Shown piece after piece: positions 1 through 6,157 of a stretch of DNA of 6,403 nt. A program made the position numbers and the translations under genes. The notes below the pieces were generated by a model. The model was not told the DNA's origin and searched no databases. It saw nothing but the letters and a program-made list of their open reading frames with translations. Origin of the DNA: CAYLPT01 sp964385645 (GTDB taxonomy: Bacteria; Armatimonadota; Hebobacteria; Hebobacterales; Hebobacteraceae); contig CAYLPT010000011.1 of NCBI GenBank assembly GCA_964385645.1, forward strand, positions 1-6,403, written 5' to 3'. The stretch's first letter is position 1, and the number at the start of each line of letters is the position of its first letter.

Positions 1-1152
1 GACGATGTGCGCCCCCCTCCGGAATGCCGGCGCCAGCTCCCGCAGCTCCGGCGAATCGAGGTCGTCCGCAAACTTCTGCCCAGGCCGGTTCATCTCCGTG
101 CCCACCACCACGATCAGGTCCAGCCGCTCGGCCAGCCCCACCACCTCATGGAGGTTCCGCACCTTCTCCTCAGGCGCCCCTGGCCCGTAGTTGCGGTCCG
201 GGATCACGTTGATGGCCGCCACGCCAGAGGCGATCTCGACCGCGAGCAGCTCCTCGATCCGCTGTTCTCCCTTGGAGGAGCCGTCCAGCCACGTGTGAGT
301 GGGGATCGCGCCTGCCTCCAGCAGGAAGCGATTCGCCTCCTCCAGCCTGGGGAAGGAGCCAGTGTCCGGCTGTACATAGCCAGCGCCGCCCTGCTTCATG
401 GTGCGGGCGCGGATGAGCTCCTGTAGGCGCCAGCCCTCGGGCAGATCGAGCTCCTCCGGCCCCGCGCCCAGCTTCTCCGACCAGAAGCCGGCCAGCTGCG
501 AGTCGTCGGGGAAGGCGCGCCGCGCCTTGCGCGCGTAGGCGAGGCAGATGTGGCGCTCGGTGGCATTGCCCGAGGGGGTGAGGGGGAGGACGTCCTGCTC
601 GTACTCGAGCTCGACCGGGGAGAGGTAGGCGTTGACACGCTCCACCAGCTCGCGGTTGCGCTCCGCCGACGTAGCGCGGAGGCGCGCCAGAAAGTCATCC
701 AGGTGCGGCGGTAGGGCAGCCGACGGGAAGGCGACGCCCATGTGGTAGGAGATGCCCGGCTCGCCGGGCGAGTTGATGACGTAGCGCGCGAACTCGGGTA
801 TGAAGACGCGCGTCTCCAGCCCACCGCACGCCTTGAGGCCGAGCTGAGCGCCGGCCGACAGGAACTCCTCGAGTCCGTCGAGCACGTCGAAGTCCACGAT
901 GCCCGCCACCGCCAGGCCGCGGCGCCTCGCCAGCCAGGCGATCCGGCTGGGCGAGTAGCCGTAGGCGTTGTAGGAGAAGAAGGTGTGGTAGTGGAGGTTG
1001 ACCGCCTCGCCGGGCGGGGGCAGGGCAAGCCGGCCCGCGCGGGCCATCCCGTGGAGGGCGGCGAGGGCGCGCTGGCGCACGCGGGCGTCGAAGCTGTCGA
1101 GCTCCTGCTCGCGCGCGGCGATCTCCAAGTCTTGGGCGAGCGGCTCTGCCAT
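1..1152 (-). CDS. PHP-like metal-dependent hydrolase family protein, C-terminus cut by window edge
   Basis: An open frame of 384 codons runs from an ATG at 1152 to the left edge without a stop, so the C-terminus is missing. The N-terminal 50 residues are charged and helical-looking. Residues 53-64 read LHYHTFFSYNAY, matching PHP motif I (HxH, His54 and His56). Residues 85-92 (IVDFDVLD) sit where PHP proteins have TDHD, with Phe88 in place of His. GLET (Glu113) and SYHMG (His137) match the later Glu and His motifs. A middle segment (about 150-250) is probably a helical insertion; after it come PTHTWLDG (His286), IPDRN (Asp319) and GTEMNRPGQKF (351-361). The PHP superfamily contains phosphoesterases and phosphatases that act through a metal cluster. 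The fold assignment is my inference from motifs; substrate and activity are unknown. The gene has its own promoter and Shine-Dalgarno sequence, so it is probably transcribed apart from the upstream genes. Confidence 0.5.
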   Translation of the reverse strand, partial: MAEPLAQDLEIAAREQELDSFDARVRQRALAALHGMARAGRLALPPPGEAVNLHYHTFFSYNAYGYSPSRIAWLARRRGLAVAGIVDFDVLDGLEEFLSAGAQLGLKACGGLETRVFIPEFARYVINSPGEPGISYHMGVAFPSAALPPHLDDFLARLRATSAERNRELVERVNAYLSPVELEYEQDVLPLTPSGNATERHICLAYARKARRAFPDDSQLAGFWSEKLGAGPEELDLPEGWRLQELIRARTMKQGGAGYVQPDTGSFPRLEEANRFLLEAGAIPTHTWLDGSSKGEQRIEELLAVEIASGVAAINVIPDRNYGPGAPEEKVRNLHEVVGLAERLDLIVVVGTEMNRPGQKFADDLDSPELRELAPAFRRGAHIV

Positions 1153-1159
1153 CGCGGGG

Positions 1160-1167
1160 CCTTCTCC
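1160..1167 (-). promoter_or_regulatory. Ribosome binding site of the PHP-like gene
   Basis: GGAGAAGG lies 7 bases before the ATG at 1152. It supports that ATG over an out-of-frame ATG at about 1177 that overlaps the -10 box. Confidence 0.75.
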
Positions 1168-1175
1168 GGGGGTCC

Positions 1176-1204
1176 ATTATAGGACTCCGCCGCGCGCAAG
1201 GCAA
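1176..1204 (-). promoter_or_regulatory. Sigma70-type promoter of the PHP-like gene
   Basis: TTGCCT (1204-1199) and a perfect TATAAT (1181-1176) are separated by 17 bases on the minus strand. The predicted transcription start is near 1169, only about 17 bases before the ATG, so the leader would begin almost at the Shine-Dalgarno sequence. The AT-rich -10 box stands out in a GC-rich background. Confidence 0.75.
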
Positions 1205-1209
1205 CCGAA

Positions 1210-1253
1210 CGCGAGGAAGCGGGCCAGCTGGGCCCGCTTCCCGGCTCCTCGCG
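1210..1253 (-). terminator. Strong GC-rich hairpin after the 6S RNA, possible terminator
   Basis: A perfect 11-base inverted repeat, GGAAGCGGGCC (1215-1225) and GGCCCGCTTCC (1231-1241), encloses a 5-base loop. An outer pair, CGCGAG (1210-1215) and CTCGCG (1248-1253), can extend the arm across a bulge. It lies between the 6S RNA 3' end and the -35 box of the next promoter, where a terminator is expected. On the minus strand the hairpin is followed by TCGCGTTCGGTTGCC rather than a run of T, so it is not a textbook intrinsic terminator. It could instead be a Rho-assisted end or a processing barrier. Confidence 0.5.
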
Positions 1254-1259
1254 AAACGA

Positions 1260-1460
1260 CAGCCCCGCGAGTGCCGTGTGCCCTATGAGCTTTTGAACCT
1301 GCCGAAGCAGGTGGGTGCCTCGCTGGTCGGCCGCGTGTCTCCCGGGTGTTCGCCCGGGCCTACACTTGGCTGCCAGACTCTGGCTCCCGGTTCACGAGTG
1401 TTGGCTCAAAGCTTCTAAGGACAAGCACGCACACCGCAGGGCCGATCGCGTTCTCTACCG
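1260..1460 (-). ncRNA. ssrS: 6S RNA (SsrS)
   Basis: 6S RNA mimics an open promoter and sequesters the sigma70 RNA polymerase holoenzyme in slow growth. The layout seen here matches the family: a long closing stem, a central bubble with a hairpin on its 3' side, and an apical arm. The closing stem pairs 1406-1420 with 1282-1296 (CCTTAGAAGCTTTGA with TTCAAAAGCTCATAGG), extended by GTGTGC/GCACAC (1434-1429 with 1281-1276) and GCCCTGCG/CGCGGGGC (1442-1435 with 1269-1262, one G-U pair). The 3' bubble hairpin is ACCTGC-TTCG-GCAGGT (1312-1297), preceded by GGCACCC. The apical arm (1376-1322) pairs CTGG/CCAG, GCC/GGC, GTGT/ACAC and CCCGGG/CCCGGG. The 5' end is set from the promoter at 1467-1495; the 3' end is uncertain by about 10 bases. 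Length near 200 nt is usual. The identification is by structure and remembered consensus, without a covariance search. Confidence 0.8.
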
Positions 1461-1466
1461 AGCGCG

Positions 1467-1495
1467 ATCATAGCACAACCGCGCCCGATCTGCAA
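1467..1495 (-). promoter_or_regulatory. Promoter of the 6S RNA gene
   Basis: TTGCAG (1495-1490), a 17-base spacer and TATGAT (1472-1467) on the minus strand. The -10 box matches 5 of 6 consensus positions; the -35 box matches only TTG. The predicted start near 1460 lies just outside the paired closing stem of the 6S RNA, which supports both calls. Confidence 0.65.
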
Positions 1496-1534
1496 CCGAG
1501 CCCTGGCAGGAAACGGCCACACGAAGGGCGGACG

Positions 1535-1607
1535 TCGGGGCGGCCGGACTCGAACCGACAACCACCGGCACCCCATACCGGTGCGCTACCAATTGCGCCA
1601 CGCCCCG
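1535..1607 (-). tRNA. tRNA-Pro (anticodon GGG)
   Basis: A full cloverleaf of 73 nt folds on the minus strand. The acceptor stem is CGGGGCG/CGCCCCG (1607-1601 with 1542-1536) with discriminator A at 1535. The CGG start of the acceptor is typical of bacterial tRNA-Pro. The D arm is GCGC-AATTGGTA-GCGC. The anticodon stem is CCGGT/GCCGG with one wobble pair, the loop is ATGGGGT, and the anticodon GGG (1574-1572) reads CCC. The T arm is GTCGG-TTCGAGT-CCGGC. CCA is not encoded (the next bases are CG), so the 3' end must be added by nucleotidyltransferase. It lies 34 bases downstream of the HU gene and has its own promoter. Confidence 0.96.
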
Positions 1608-1617
1608 ACGCAGCCCA

Positions 1618-1645
1618 ATTATAGCAGGCGGGTGGGAACTGTCAA
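1618..1645 (-). promoter_or_regulatory. Consensus promoter of tRNA-Pro
   Basis: A perfect TTGACA (1645-1640), a 16-base spacer and a perfect TATAAT (1623-1618). The TGA inside TTGACA is the stop codon of the upstream HU gene (1644-1642). The start would be near 1611, about 4 bases ahead of the mature tRNA 5' end, so RNase P has little leader to remove. Confidence 0.85.
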
Positions 1646-1944
1646 CGCGCCCGCGCGGCGCGCGGCGCGCGCCCCCGGAGCGCCGTGCGGAGCTGCTTCG
1701 CCGGTCGGAACCCCAGCGACCAGCTCGGCCCGATGCGGATCTCCTCCTGGGTGCGCGGGTCCCGCCCGATCCGCGCCTTGCGCGGCCGCGCCTCGAAGGT
1801 GCCGAACCCCACGATCTGCACCTTCTCATGCCGCCTCAGCGCAGCCGCCATCCCCGTGAAGAGCGATTCCACCACACTCGTCACGTCCTTCTTCCGCAGC
1901 CCAGTCGCCTCCGTCACTTCATCTATCAGCTCGGCCTTGGTCAA
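1642..1944 (-). CDS. hup: HU-family nucleoid-associated DNA-binding protein
   Basis: HU proteins are small basic dimers that bend and compact DNA. The 100-residue product starts TKAELIDEVTEATGLRKKDV, the usual helical HU N-terminus. GFGTFE (46-51) is the hallmark that starts the beta-sheet body, RDP (61-63) holds the conserved intercalating proline at position 63, and FRPAK (79-83) replaces the usual FKPGK. Oddities are RTQEE where most HU proteins have xTGEE, and an Arg-rich tail (91-100, GRAPRAARAR) beyond the normal 90-residue end. The start is TTG at 1944: an in-frame stop lies three codons upstream, and a strong Shine-Dalgarno sequence is correctly spaced. The polX gene ends 79 bases upstream and no clear promoter lies between, so co-transcription with polX is possible. 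An IHF-type role cannot be excluded. Confidence 0.93.
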   Translation of the reverse strand: MTKAELIDEVTEATGLRKKDVTSVVESLFTGMAAALRRHEKVQIVGFGTFEARPRKARIGRDPRTQEEIRIGPSWSLGFRPAKQLRTALRGRAPRAARAR

Positions 1945-1950
1945 CCTCCT

Positions 1951-1958
1951 TCACCTCC
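1951..1958 (-). promoter_or_regulatory. Shine-Dalgarno sequence that fixes the TTG start of the HU gene
   Basis: GGAGGTGA, fully complementary to the 16S rRNA 3' end, lies 6 bases before TTG. A second AGGAGG (1950-1945) directly abuts the TTG and is too close to act for that start. The strong site may offset the weak start codon. Confidence 0.8.
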
Positions 1959-1997
1959 CGCACAGGTTCTCGCGCCCTCTTCTGTCCCCCCCGCGCG

Positions 1998-2013
1998 CCT
2001 CCTTCCCAGGAGG
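1998..2013. repeat. Small inverted repeat in the polX-HU gap
   Basis: CCTCCT and AGGAGG form a perfect 6-base stem around TCCC. It begins 10 bases past the polX stop on the minus strand. No T run follows, so I do not call it a terminator. It may be incidental in this purine/pyrimidine-skewed gap. Confidence 0.35.
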
Positions 2014-2023
2014 GGCGGGAGGC

Positions 2024-3772
2024 TCAGCGACCTCCGCCTCGGCGCCGCGCCCGCCGCAGCGCCCGCCGCAGGTCCGCCAGCGGGAGGGTATTGAGCACCT
2101 CCCCGGCCTCCAGCCAGCCCCGCCGCGCGGTCGAGACTCCGAAGTGCATGTACTGGAGCTGGTCGGCGGCGTGGCTGTCGGTGTTGATGAGAATCTTCAC
2201 GCCCAGCTCCCCGGCGCGGCGGGCGTGGGTGTCCTTCAGGTCCAGTCGGTCGGGGTAGGCGTTGATCTCCATTGCCACCCCCAGCCGCGCCGCCGCCTTT
2301 AGCACCTTCTCCATGTCCACCGCGTAGGGCTCCCGCTGGCCGATGAGCCGCCCCGTCGGGTGCCCGATGCAGTCCACCCAGGGGTTCTCCATCGCCTTGA
2401 CCAGCCGCTCCGTCATCGCCTCCTCCGACATCTTCCAGCCGGAGTGGACTGAGGCCACCACGAAGTCCAGTTCCGCGAGCACCTCGTCGGGGTAGTCGAG
2501 CGAGCCGTCCCGCTTGATGTCCACCTCCGCCCCGTCGAGGATGGCGATCCCGCGCACCTCCTTGCGTGCGGACTCCAGCTCCTGCCGCCGCTTGCGCAGC
2601 CGCTCTATGCTCAGGCCATTGGCGATGGTCTGCGAGGGCGAGTGGTCGGTGACCGCGATGTAGCGGTACCCCAGCGCCTTGGCGGCCCGCGCCATCTCCG
2701 CGATGGTGTGGTGCCCGTCGCTCCAGGTGCTGTGCATCTGGAGGTCGCCCTTGATGTCCGACAGCTCGACGACCCGCGGCAGCCGGCCCTCCTGCGCGGC
2801 CTCGATCTCCCCCCAGTCCTCTCGCAGCTCGGGGGGCATCAGCGGCAGCCCAAGCGCGGCGTAAATCTCCTCCTCAGTCTCCCCCCCGAGCCGCTCGTCC
2901 TCCCCTTCGCCGACCCGGAAGACCCCGTATTCGTTGAGCTTCAGGTGGTGGCGCACCGCCAGGTCACGCAGCTTGATGTTGTGCTGCTTCGAGCCGGTGA
3001 AGTACTGCAGCGCGGCCCCGAAGGACTCGGGGGGGACCACCCGGACATCAGCCTGTATCCCCGCGCGGGTGAGCACCGTCGTCTTGGTTGGGCCCCGCGC
3101 CACCACCTCGGCGACGAGGTCCATCTCCACGAAGCGCTCCATCACCTCCGGCGCGTGGTCGGAGGTGACAAGGATGTCAATGTCACCGATGGTCTCCCGG
3201 CGCCGGCGCAGGCTGCCGGCGGCCTCGATGCGATCCACGGGCGCCCGGTCCTGGAGCTGGTTCATGATGCTGCGGGCCATCGCCCAGGCCACGCCGAGGC
3301 CGGTGCGCTTGCTGTACTCGCGCCGGCGCTCGATGCCGCGCAGGATCTCCTGCTCGCTCTTCTCGCCCAGGCCCGGGAGCGTCCGCAGCCGGCCCTCCCG
3401 CGCCGCCTGCTCGAGCTGCTCGAGGCTCGTGATCCCACCCACCTCGATGAGAGCCTTAGCCGTCTTGGGGCCGACGTGGGGCACCTGGAGCATGTCGAGC
3501 ACCCCCGCGGGCAGCTCCGAGAGCAGGCGCTGGTGCCGCTCGCACCGGCCGGTGTCGAGCAGCTCCGCGATGTCCTCGGCGATGCTCTTTCCCACCCCAG
3601 GCAGCGATTCGAGCCCCTTGCCCTCCCGGATCGCCGAGAGATGCTCCGTCGCCCCGGCGACGGCCTCCGCGGCCCGCTCGTAGGCCCGCACCCGGAAGGA
3701 ACTCTCGCCCTTGACCGCCATGAGCTCCGCGATCTCGGTCAGGACGCGCGCGACTTCGCTGTTCTCCATCAT
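2024..3772 (-). CDS. polX: DNA polymerase/3'-5' exonuclease PolX with C-terminal PHP domain
   Basis: Family X polymerase of 582 residues, the usual length for bacterial PolX, which fills short gaps in base-excision repair and trims 3' ends. Helix-hairpin-helix segments lie at about 55-65 (LPGVGKS), 95-108 (VPHVGPKTA) and 132-139 (LPGLGEKS). The palm has GSLRRRRETIGDIDILV (186-202) with catalytic Asp197 and Asp199 and the third Asp at 242 (ADVRV). YFTGS (257-261) is the nucleotide-selection motif. The PHP domain starts near 341: GDLQMHSTWSDG (His347), TDHS (376-379), Glu416, VHS (His443), GHPTGR (His471) and NTDSH (530-534). Gln345 sits where many PHP domains have the first His of HxH. The ATG at 3772 overlaps the recO stop as ATGA, which suggests translational coupling; a second ATG follows at once. 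An open frame extends far upstream through recO, but it has no Pol X homology and is a shadow. Confidence 0.96.
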   Translation of the reverse strand: MMENSEVARVLTEIAELMAVKGESSFRVRAYERAAEAVAGATEHLSAIREGKGLESLPGVGKSIAEDIAELLDTGRCERHQRLLSELPAGVLDMLQVPHVGPKTAKALIEVGGITSLEQLEQAAREGRLRTLPGLGEKSEQEILRGIERRREYSKRTGLGVAWAMARSIMNQLQDRAPVDRIEAAGSLRRRRETIGDIDILVTSDHAPEVMERFVEMDLVAEVVARGPTKTTVLTRAGIQADVRVVPPESFGAALQYFTGSKQHNIKLRDLAVRHHLKLNEYGVFRVGEGEDERLGGETEEEIYAALGLPLMPPELREDWGEIEAAQEGRLPRVVELSDIKGDLQMHSTWSDGHHTIAEMARAAKALGYRYIAVTDHSPSQTIANGLSIERLRKRRQELESARKEVRGIAILDGAEVDIKRDGSLDYPDEVLAELDFVVASVHSGWKMSEEAMTERLVKAMENPWVDCIGHPTGRLIGQREPYAVDMEKVLKAAARLGVAMEINAYPDRLDLKDTHARRAGELGVKILINTDSHAADQLQYMHFGVSTARRGWLEAGEVLNTLPLADLRRALRRARRRGGGR

Positions 3773-4521
3773 CCCATCGGCCCGGCCAGGAAGGCCGCAC
3801 TGCGCAGCGGTCGCTCCAGGCGGTAGTCCACGAACGCCCGCATGACGCGGCCCAGGTCCGCGCCGGCCCGCGCGGAGAGCCGCCTGCCCGCCAGCGCCTC
3901 CAGGGGGAGGGCGAGCAGCTCTCGCATCGCCCGGAGGGCCTCCGGCGCGACCGCCGCTGCGCCCTCCGCACAGCGGCAGCGCGCGCACAGGACTCCTCCG
4001 GCGGAGGGCGAGAATCCTGCCGCCGCTGCCCCCACCTGTGCCCCGCAGCCGACACAGGTCTCCAGCTCCGGGCCGTAGCCGAACCGGCCCAACAGCTTGA
4101 GCTCGAAGGCCCGGGCGATGGTGGGCGGATCGCCTCCGCGGGCCAGCGCGGCCAGCGACTGGCGGGTGAGCTCGAAGGCCACAGGGTCGGGATCCGACTC
4201 CTCGGTCAGCGCGTCCACGAGCTCGGCGACATAGGAGGCGTGCAGGTAGCGCGCCATGTCCGCGCGCAGCGGGTAGAACAAGTCGAGCGGCTCGACCTGG
4301 GTGATCACCTCGAGGGAGCGGCCCGCCGCGAGCTGAAGGCGGGCGTGGCAGAAGAGCTGGAGGCCGCCGGCCAGCTTGCTGCGGGGCTTCCGAACCCCCT
4401 TCGCGACCGCCGAGAGCTTGCCCCGCTCCCGGGTGAGCACCCCGACGATCCGATCCGCCTCCCCCAGATTGCGCTGGCGGAGCACGAGCGCCGAGACCCG
4501 GTAGAGGCGAGCGGGGCTCAC
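3769..4521 (-). CDS. recO: DNA repair protein RecO
   Basis: RecO works with RecR and RecF to load RecA on SSB-coated single-stranded DNA and anneals strands. The 250-residue length is normal. The N-terminal OB fold covers about residues 5-80: LYRVSALVLRQRNLGEAD is the typical first strand, followed by GKLSAVAKGVRKPRSKLAGGLQ (34-55), a basic patch, and the PLDLFYPLR segment. A helical domain follows, with FELKLLGRFGYGPEL (139-153) leading into a zinc-finger-like pair CVGC (156-159) and CARC (179-182). The GTG at 4521 is chosen because GGAGGTG lies 7 bases upstream and the family N-terminus starts here; the open frame continues upstream but only into the deoC region in another frame. It is 43 bases downstream of deoC and overlaps polX by 4 bases. 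Confidence 0.95.
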   Translation of the reverse strand: MSPARLYRVSALVLRQRNLGEADRIVGVLTRERGKLSAVAKGVRKPRSKLAGGLQLFCHARLQLAAGRSLEVITQVEPLDLFYPLRADMARYLHASYVAELVDALTEESDPDPVAFELTRQSLAALARGGDPPTIARAFELKLLGRFGYGPELETCVGCGAQVGAAAAGFSPSAGGVLCARCRCAEGAAAVAPEALRAMRELLALPLEALAGRRLSARAGADLGRVMRAFVDYRLERPLRSAAFLAGPMG

Positions 4522-4528
4522 TCTGGCG

Positions 4529-4535
4529 CACCTCC
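4529..4535 (-). promoter_or_regulatory. Shine-Dalgarno sequence supporting the GTG start of recO
   Basis: GGAGGTG lies 7 bases before GTG 4521. No comparable site precedes the upstream in-frame alternatives that I can see. Confidence 0.75.
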
Positions 4536-4564
4536 CGGCGGCCGGTTGGCGCGGAGCCGCCCCC

Positions 4565-5287
4565 CTACCGCAGCACTTCCTCCGTGAGTGCGCCCCGCGA
4601 CTGGTCGTAGGCGTCCACGATGGCGATGCCCGTGCTGGTGCCGATGCGGTTGGCCCCCGCGTTGATGAGGGCCGCGGCCTGCTCGATGGTCCGGATTCCG
4701 CCGGCCGCTTTGATCCCCATCTCCCGGCCCGCGTGCTGGCGCAGGTGCTTGACATCCTGCACCGTCACCTTGCGCGGCCCCTGCCCCGTGCATGTCTTCA
4801 GGAAGTCGGCCCGCGCCGCCTGCGCCATCTTGCACACCCGGGCCTGCTCCTCCCGCGTCGTCAGCCCCACCTCCACAATCACCTTGGCCAGGATGTCCTC
4901 CCCGTCCTCGGTCAGCCCGGCCAGCTTCGCCGCCGTCACCACCTCCTCGATGTCCTGCTGGACGGTGGCGTAGTCACCCGACTTGAGCGCCCCCAGGTTC
5001 ACCACCACGTCCAACTCCGTCGCCCCGTGCCCGATCGCCTGGCGCGCCTCGCAGACCTTGGCCGCGGTGGGCGTCGTCCCGAAGGGATAGGCGATCACCG
5101 AGCCCACCTTCACGTCCGAGTCTCGCAGCCTCCGCTCCGCCACATGGCACCAGTAGGGCAGCACCATCACACACGCGAAATGGTACTCCTTCGCCTCCTC
5201 ACAGCACCGGATGATGTCCTCCTCCGTCGCATCCGGCCGCAGCACGGAGTAGTCAATCATCTTCGCCAGGGCGATCTTCGAGAACAT
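4565..5287 (-). CDS. deoC: Deoxyribose-phosphate aldolase DeoC
   Basis: Cytoplasmic class I aldolase that splits 2-deoxyribose 5-phosphate into glyceraldehyde 3-phosphate and acetaldehyde in deoxynucleoside breakdown. The 240-residue TIM barrel has IDYSVLRPDAT near the start (10-21), close to the family IDHTLLKPxAT with Tyr for His and Val for Thr. AYPFGTTPTAAKVCEA (66-81) and GATELDVVVNLGALKSGDY (88-106) with catalytic Asp93 follow. KVIVEVGLTTREE is at 135-147, the Schiff-base Lys164 lies in ADFLKTCTGQGP, and the second active-site Lys193 lies in IKAAGGIRT. RIGTSTG (214-220) binds phosphate. All three catalytic residues are present. The ATG at 5287 follows a purine-rich GGGAGAGGGAAGGGA stretch. 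The stop is TAG. It lies 45 bases after trpA; pairing with a tryptophan operon is not a pathway link, so co-transcription probably reflects operon packing. Confidence 0.95.
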   Translation of the reverse strand: MFSKIALAKMIDYSVLRPDATEEDIIRCCEEAKEYHFACVMVLPYWCHVAERRLRDSDVKVGSVIAYPFGTTPTAAKVCEARQAIGHGATELDVVVNLGALKSGDYATVQQDIEEVVTAAKLAGLTEDGEDILAKVIVEVGLTTREEQARVCKMAQAARADFLKTCTGQGPRKVTVQDVKHLRQHAGREMGIKAAGGIRTIEQAAALINAGANRIGTSTGIAIVDAYDQSRGALTEEVLR

Positions 5288-5332
5288 TCCCTTCCCTCTC
5301 CCAGCTTCCGCCGCTCCCGCTCGTGCTGAAAC

Positions 5333-6157
5333 TCAAGCCCGCCTCAGGCGGACCCCTCGCAGGCCCCGCGTCGCCGCCTTGAGCCGGCCCACCAGCTCGC
5401 CCACCCCCCGCGCGAGCCCTGCCGCATCTCCCGCCTCCGCGAGGCGGGACACCACGGCGCTGCCCACCACCGCCCCATCGGCCACCCGACACACCTGGGC
5501 GACGTGCTCCGGCCGTGAGATCCCGAAGCCTACCGCCACCGGCCTGTCGGTCTGCGCCCGGATGCGCCCGACCATCTCCTCCAGGTCGGCCGGCAGCGCC
5601 TCCCGCGCGCCGGTCACGCCCATCCGGGAGACACAATATACGAAACCCGTCGCAAGATCAACAGCTTTCTTCACCCGCGTCGGCCCGCTCGTCGGCGACA
5701 GCAGGAACACCGTGTCAACCCCGTGTGCGCGCGCAGCCTCCACCCACTCCCGCGACTCCTCCGGAGGCAGGTCGGTCACGATCACGCCGTCCACCCCCGA
5801 GGCCGCCGCGTGTTGCGCGAATCGCGCGACGCCGAACTGCCAGACGGGATTGTAGCACGTCATCACCACCAGCGGTGTGTCCCGCCGAGCGCGGAACTCG
5901 GAAGCCATCCGCAGCACCCCGGCCGGCGTCATGCCTTCCGCCAGCGCCTGCTGTGAGGCCGCCTGGATCGTCGCGCCGTCGGCCAGCGGGTCAGAGAACG
6001 GGATCCCCAGCTCGATGATGTCTGCCCCCGCCTCCGCCACCGCCTCCAGGACCGCGGGCATCGCCCCCGGGCTCGGGTGGCCGGCGACGACGAACACGAT
6101 CAGCGCGCCCTCCCCCTGCTGCCGGAGGGCCTCGAATCGGGCCTCGATCCGGCTCAT
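5333..6157 (-). CDS. trpA: Tryptophan synthase alpha subunit
   Basis: TrpA cleaves indole-3-glycerol phosphate into indole and glyceraldehyde 3-phosphate and passes indole through a tunnel to TrpB. The 274-residue length is normal. The N-terminal region has FVVAGHPSPG (22-31), where many homologues have TAGDP. ADIIELGIPFSDPLADGATIQ (45-65) holds catalytic Glu49 and Asp60, at the same positions as in the E. coli enzyme. Further on are MTCYNPVWQFG, VDGVIVTDLPPEE, YCVSRMGVTGAR and the phosphate-binding VGFGISRPEHV and DGAVVGSAVV. The C-terminal tail is Arg-rich (TRGLRGVRLRRA). The ATG at 6157 overlaps the trpB stop as ATGA, which implies translational coupling and balanced subunit output. Confidence 0.98.
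   Translation of the reverse strand: MSRIEARFEALRQQGEGALIVFVVAGHPSPGAMPAVLEAVAEAGADIIELGIPFSDPLADGATIQAASQQALAEGMTPAGVLRMASEFRARRDTPLVVMTCYNPVWQFGVARFAQHAAASGVDGVIVTDLPPEESREWVEAARAHGVDTVFLLSPTSGPTRVKKAVDLATGFVYCVSRMGVTGAREALPADLEEMVGRIRAQTDRPVAVGFGISRPEHVAQVCRVADGAVVGSAVVSRLAEAGDAAGLARGVGELVGRLKAATRGLRGVRLRRA

Noticed and set aside
396..1199. 267-codon minus-strand open frame overlapping the PHP-like gene
   Set aside because: Ser/Arg/Pro-rich composition typical of an off-frame reading; the frame from 1152 has clear motifs, a promoter and a Shine-Dalgarno site.
1260..1460. tmRNA as an alternative for the structured RNA
   Set aside because: No tRNA-like acceptor and T arm, no tag reading frame ending in the usual Ala-Ala, and the length is too short.
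1535..1607. tRNA locus as a possible integration (att) site
   Set aside because: No integrase gene, no repeat of the tRNA 3' end in the window, and the neighbours are core genes.
2642..3826. 394-codon plus-strand open frame opposite polX
   Set aside because: Antisense shadow of a high-GC gene; low-complexity composition, no recognisable domain, and PolX on the other strand has all its catalytic motifs.
3773..4531. N-terminal extension of the polX frame through recO (835 codons in total)
   Set aside because: Gly/Arg/Ala-rich shadow of recO; PolX homology begins at the ATG overlapping the recO stop, so this is not a RecO-PolX fusion.
4537..4561. GGCGGC/GCCGCC inverted repeat in the deoC-recO gap
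   Set aside because: Only 6 pairs around a 13-base loop, no T-run, and it leaves the recO Shine-Dalgarno free; expected by chance in GC-rich DNA.
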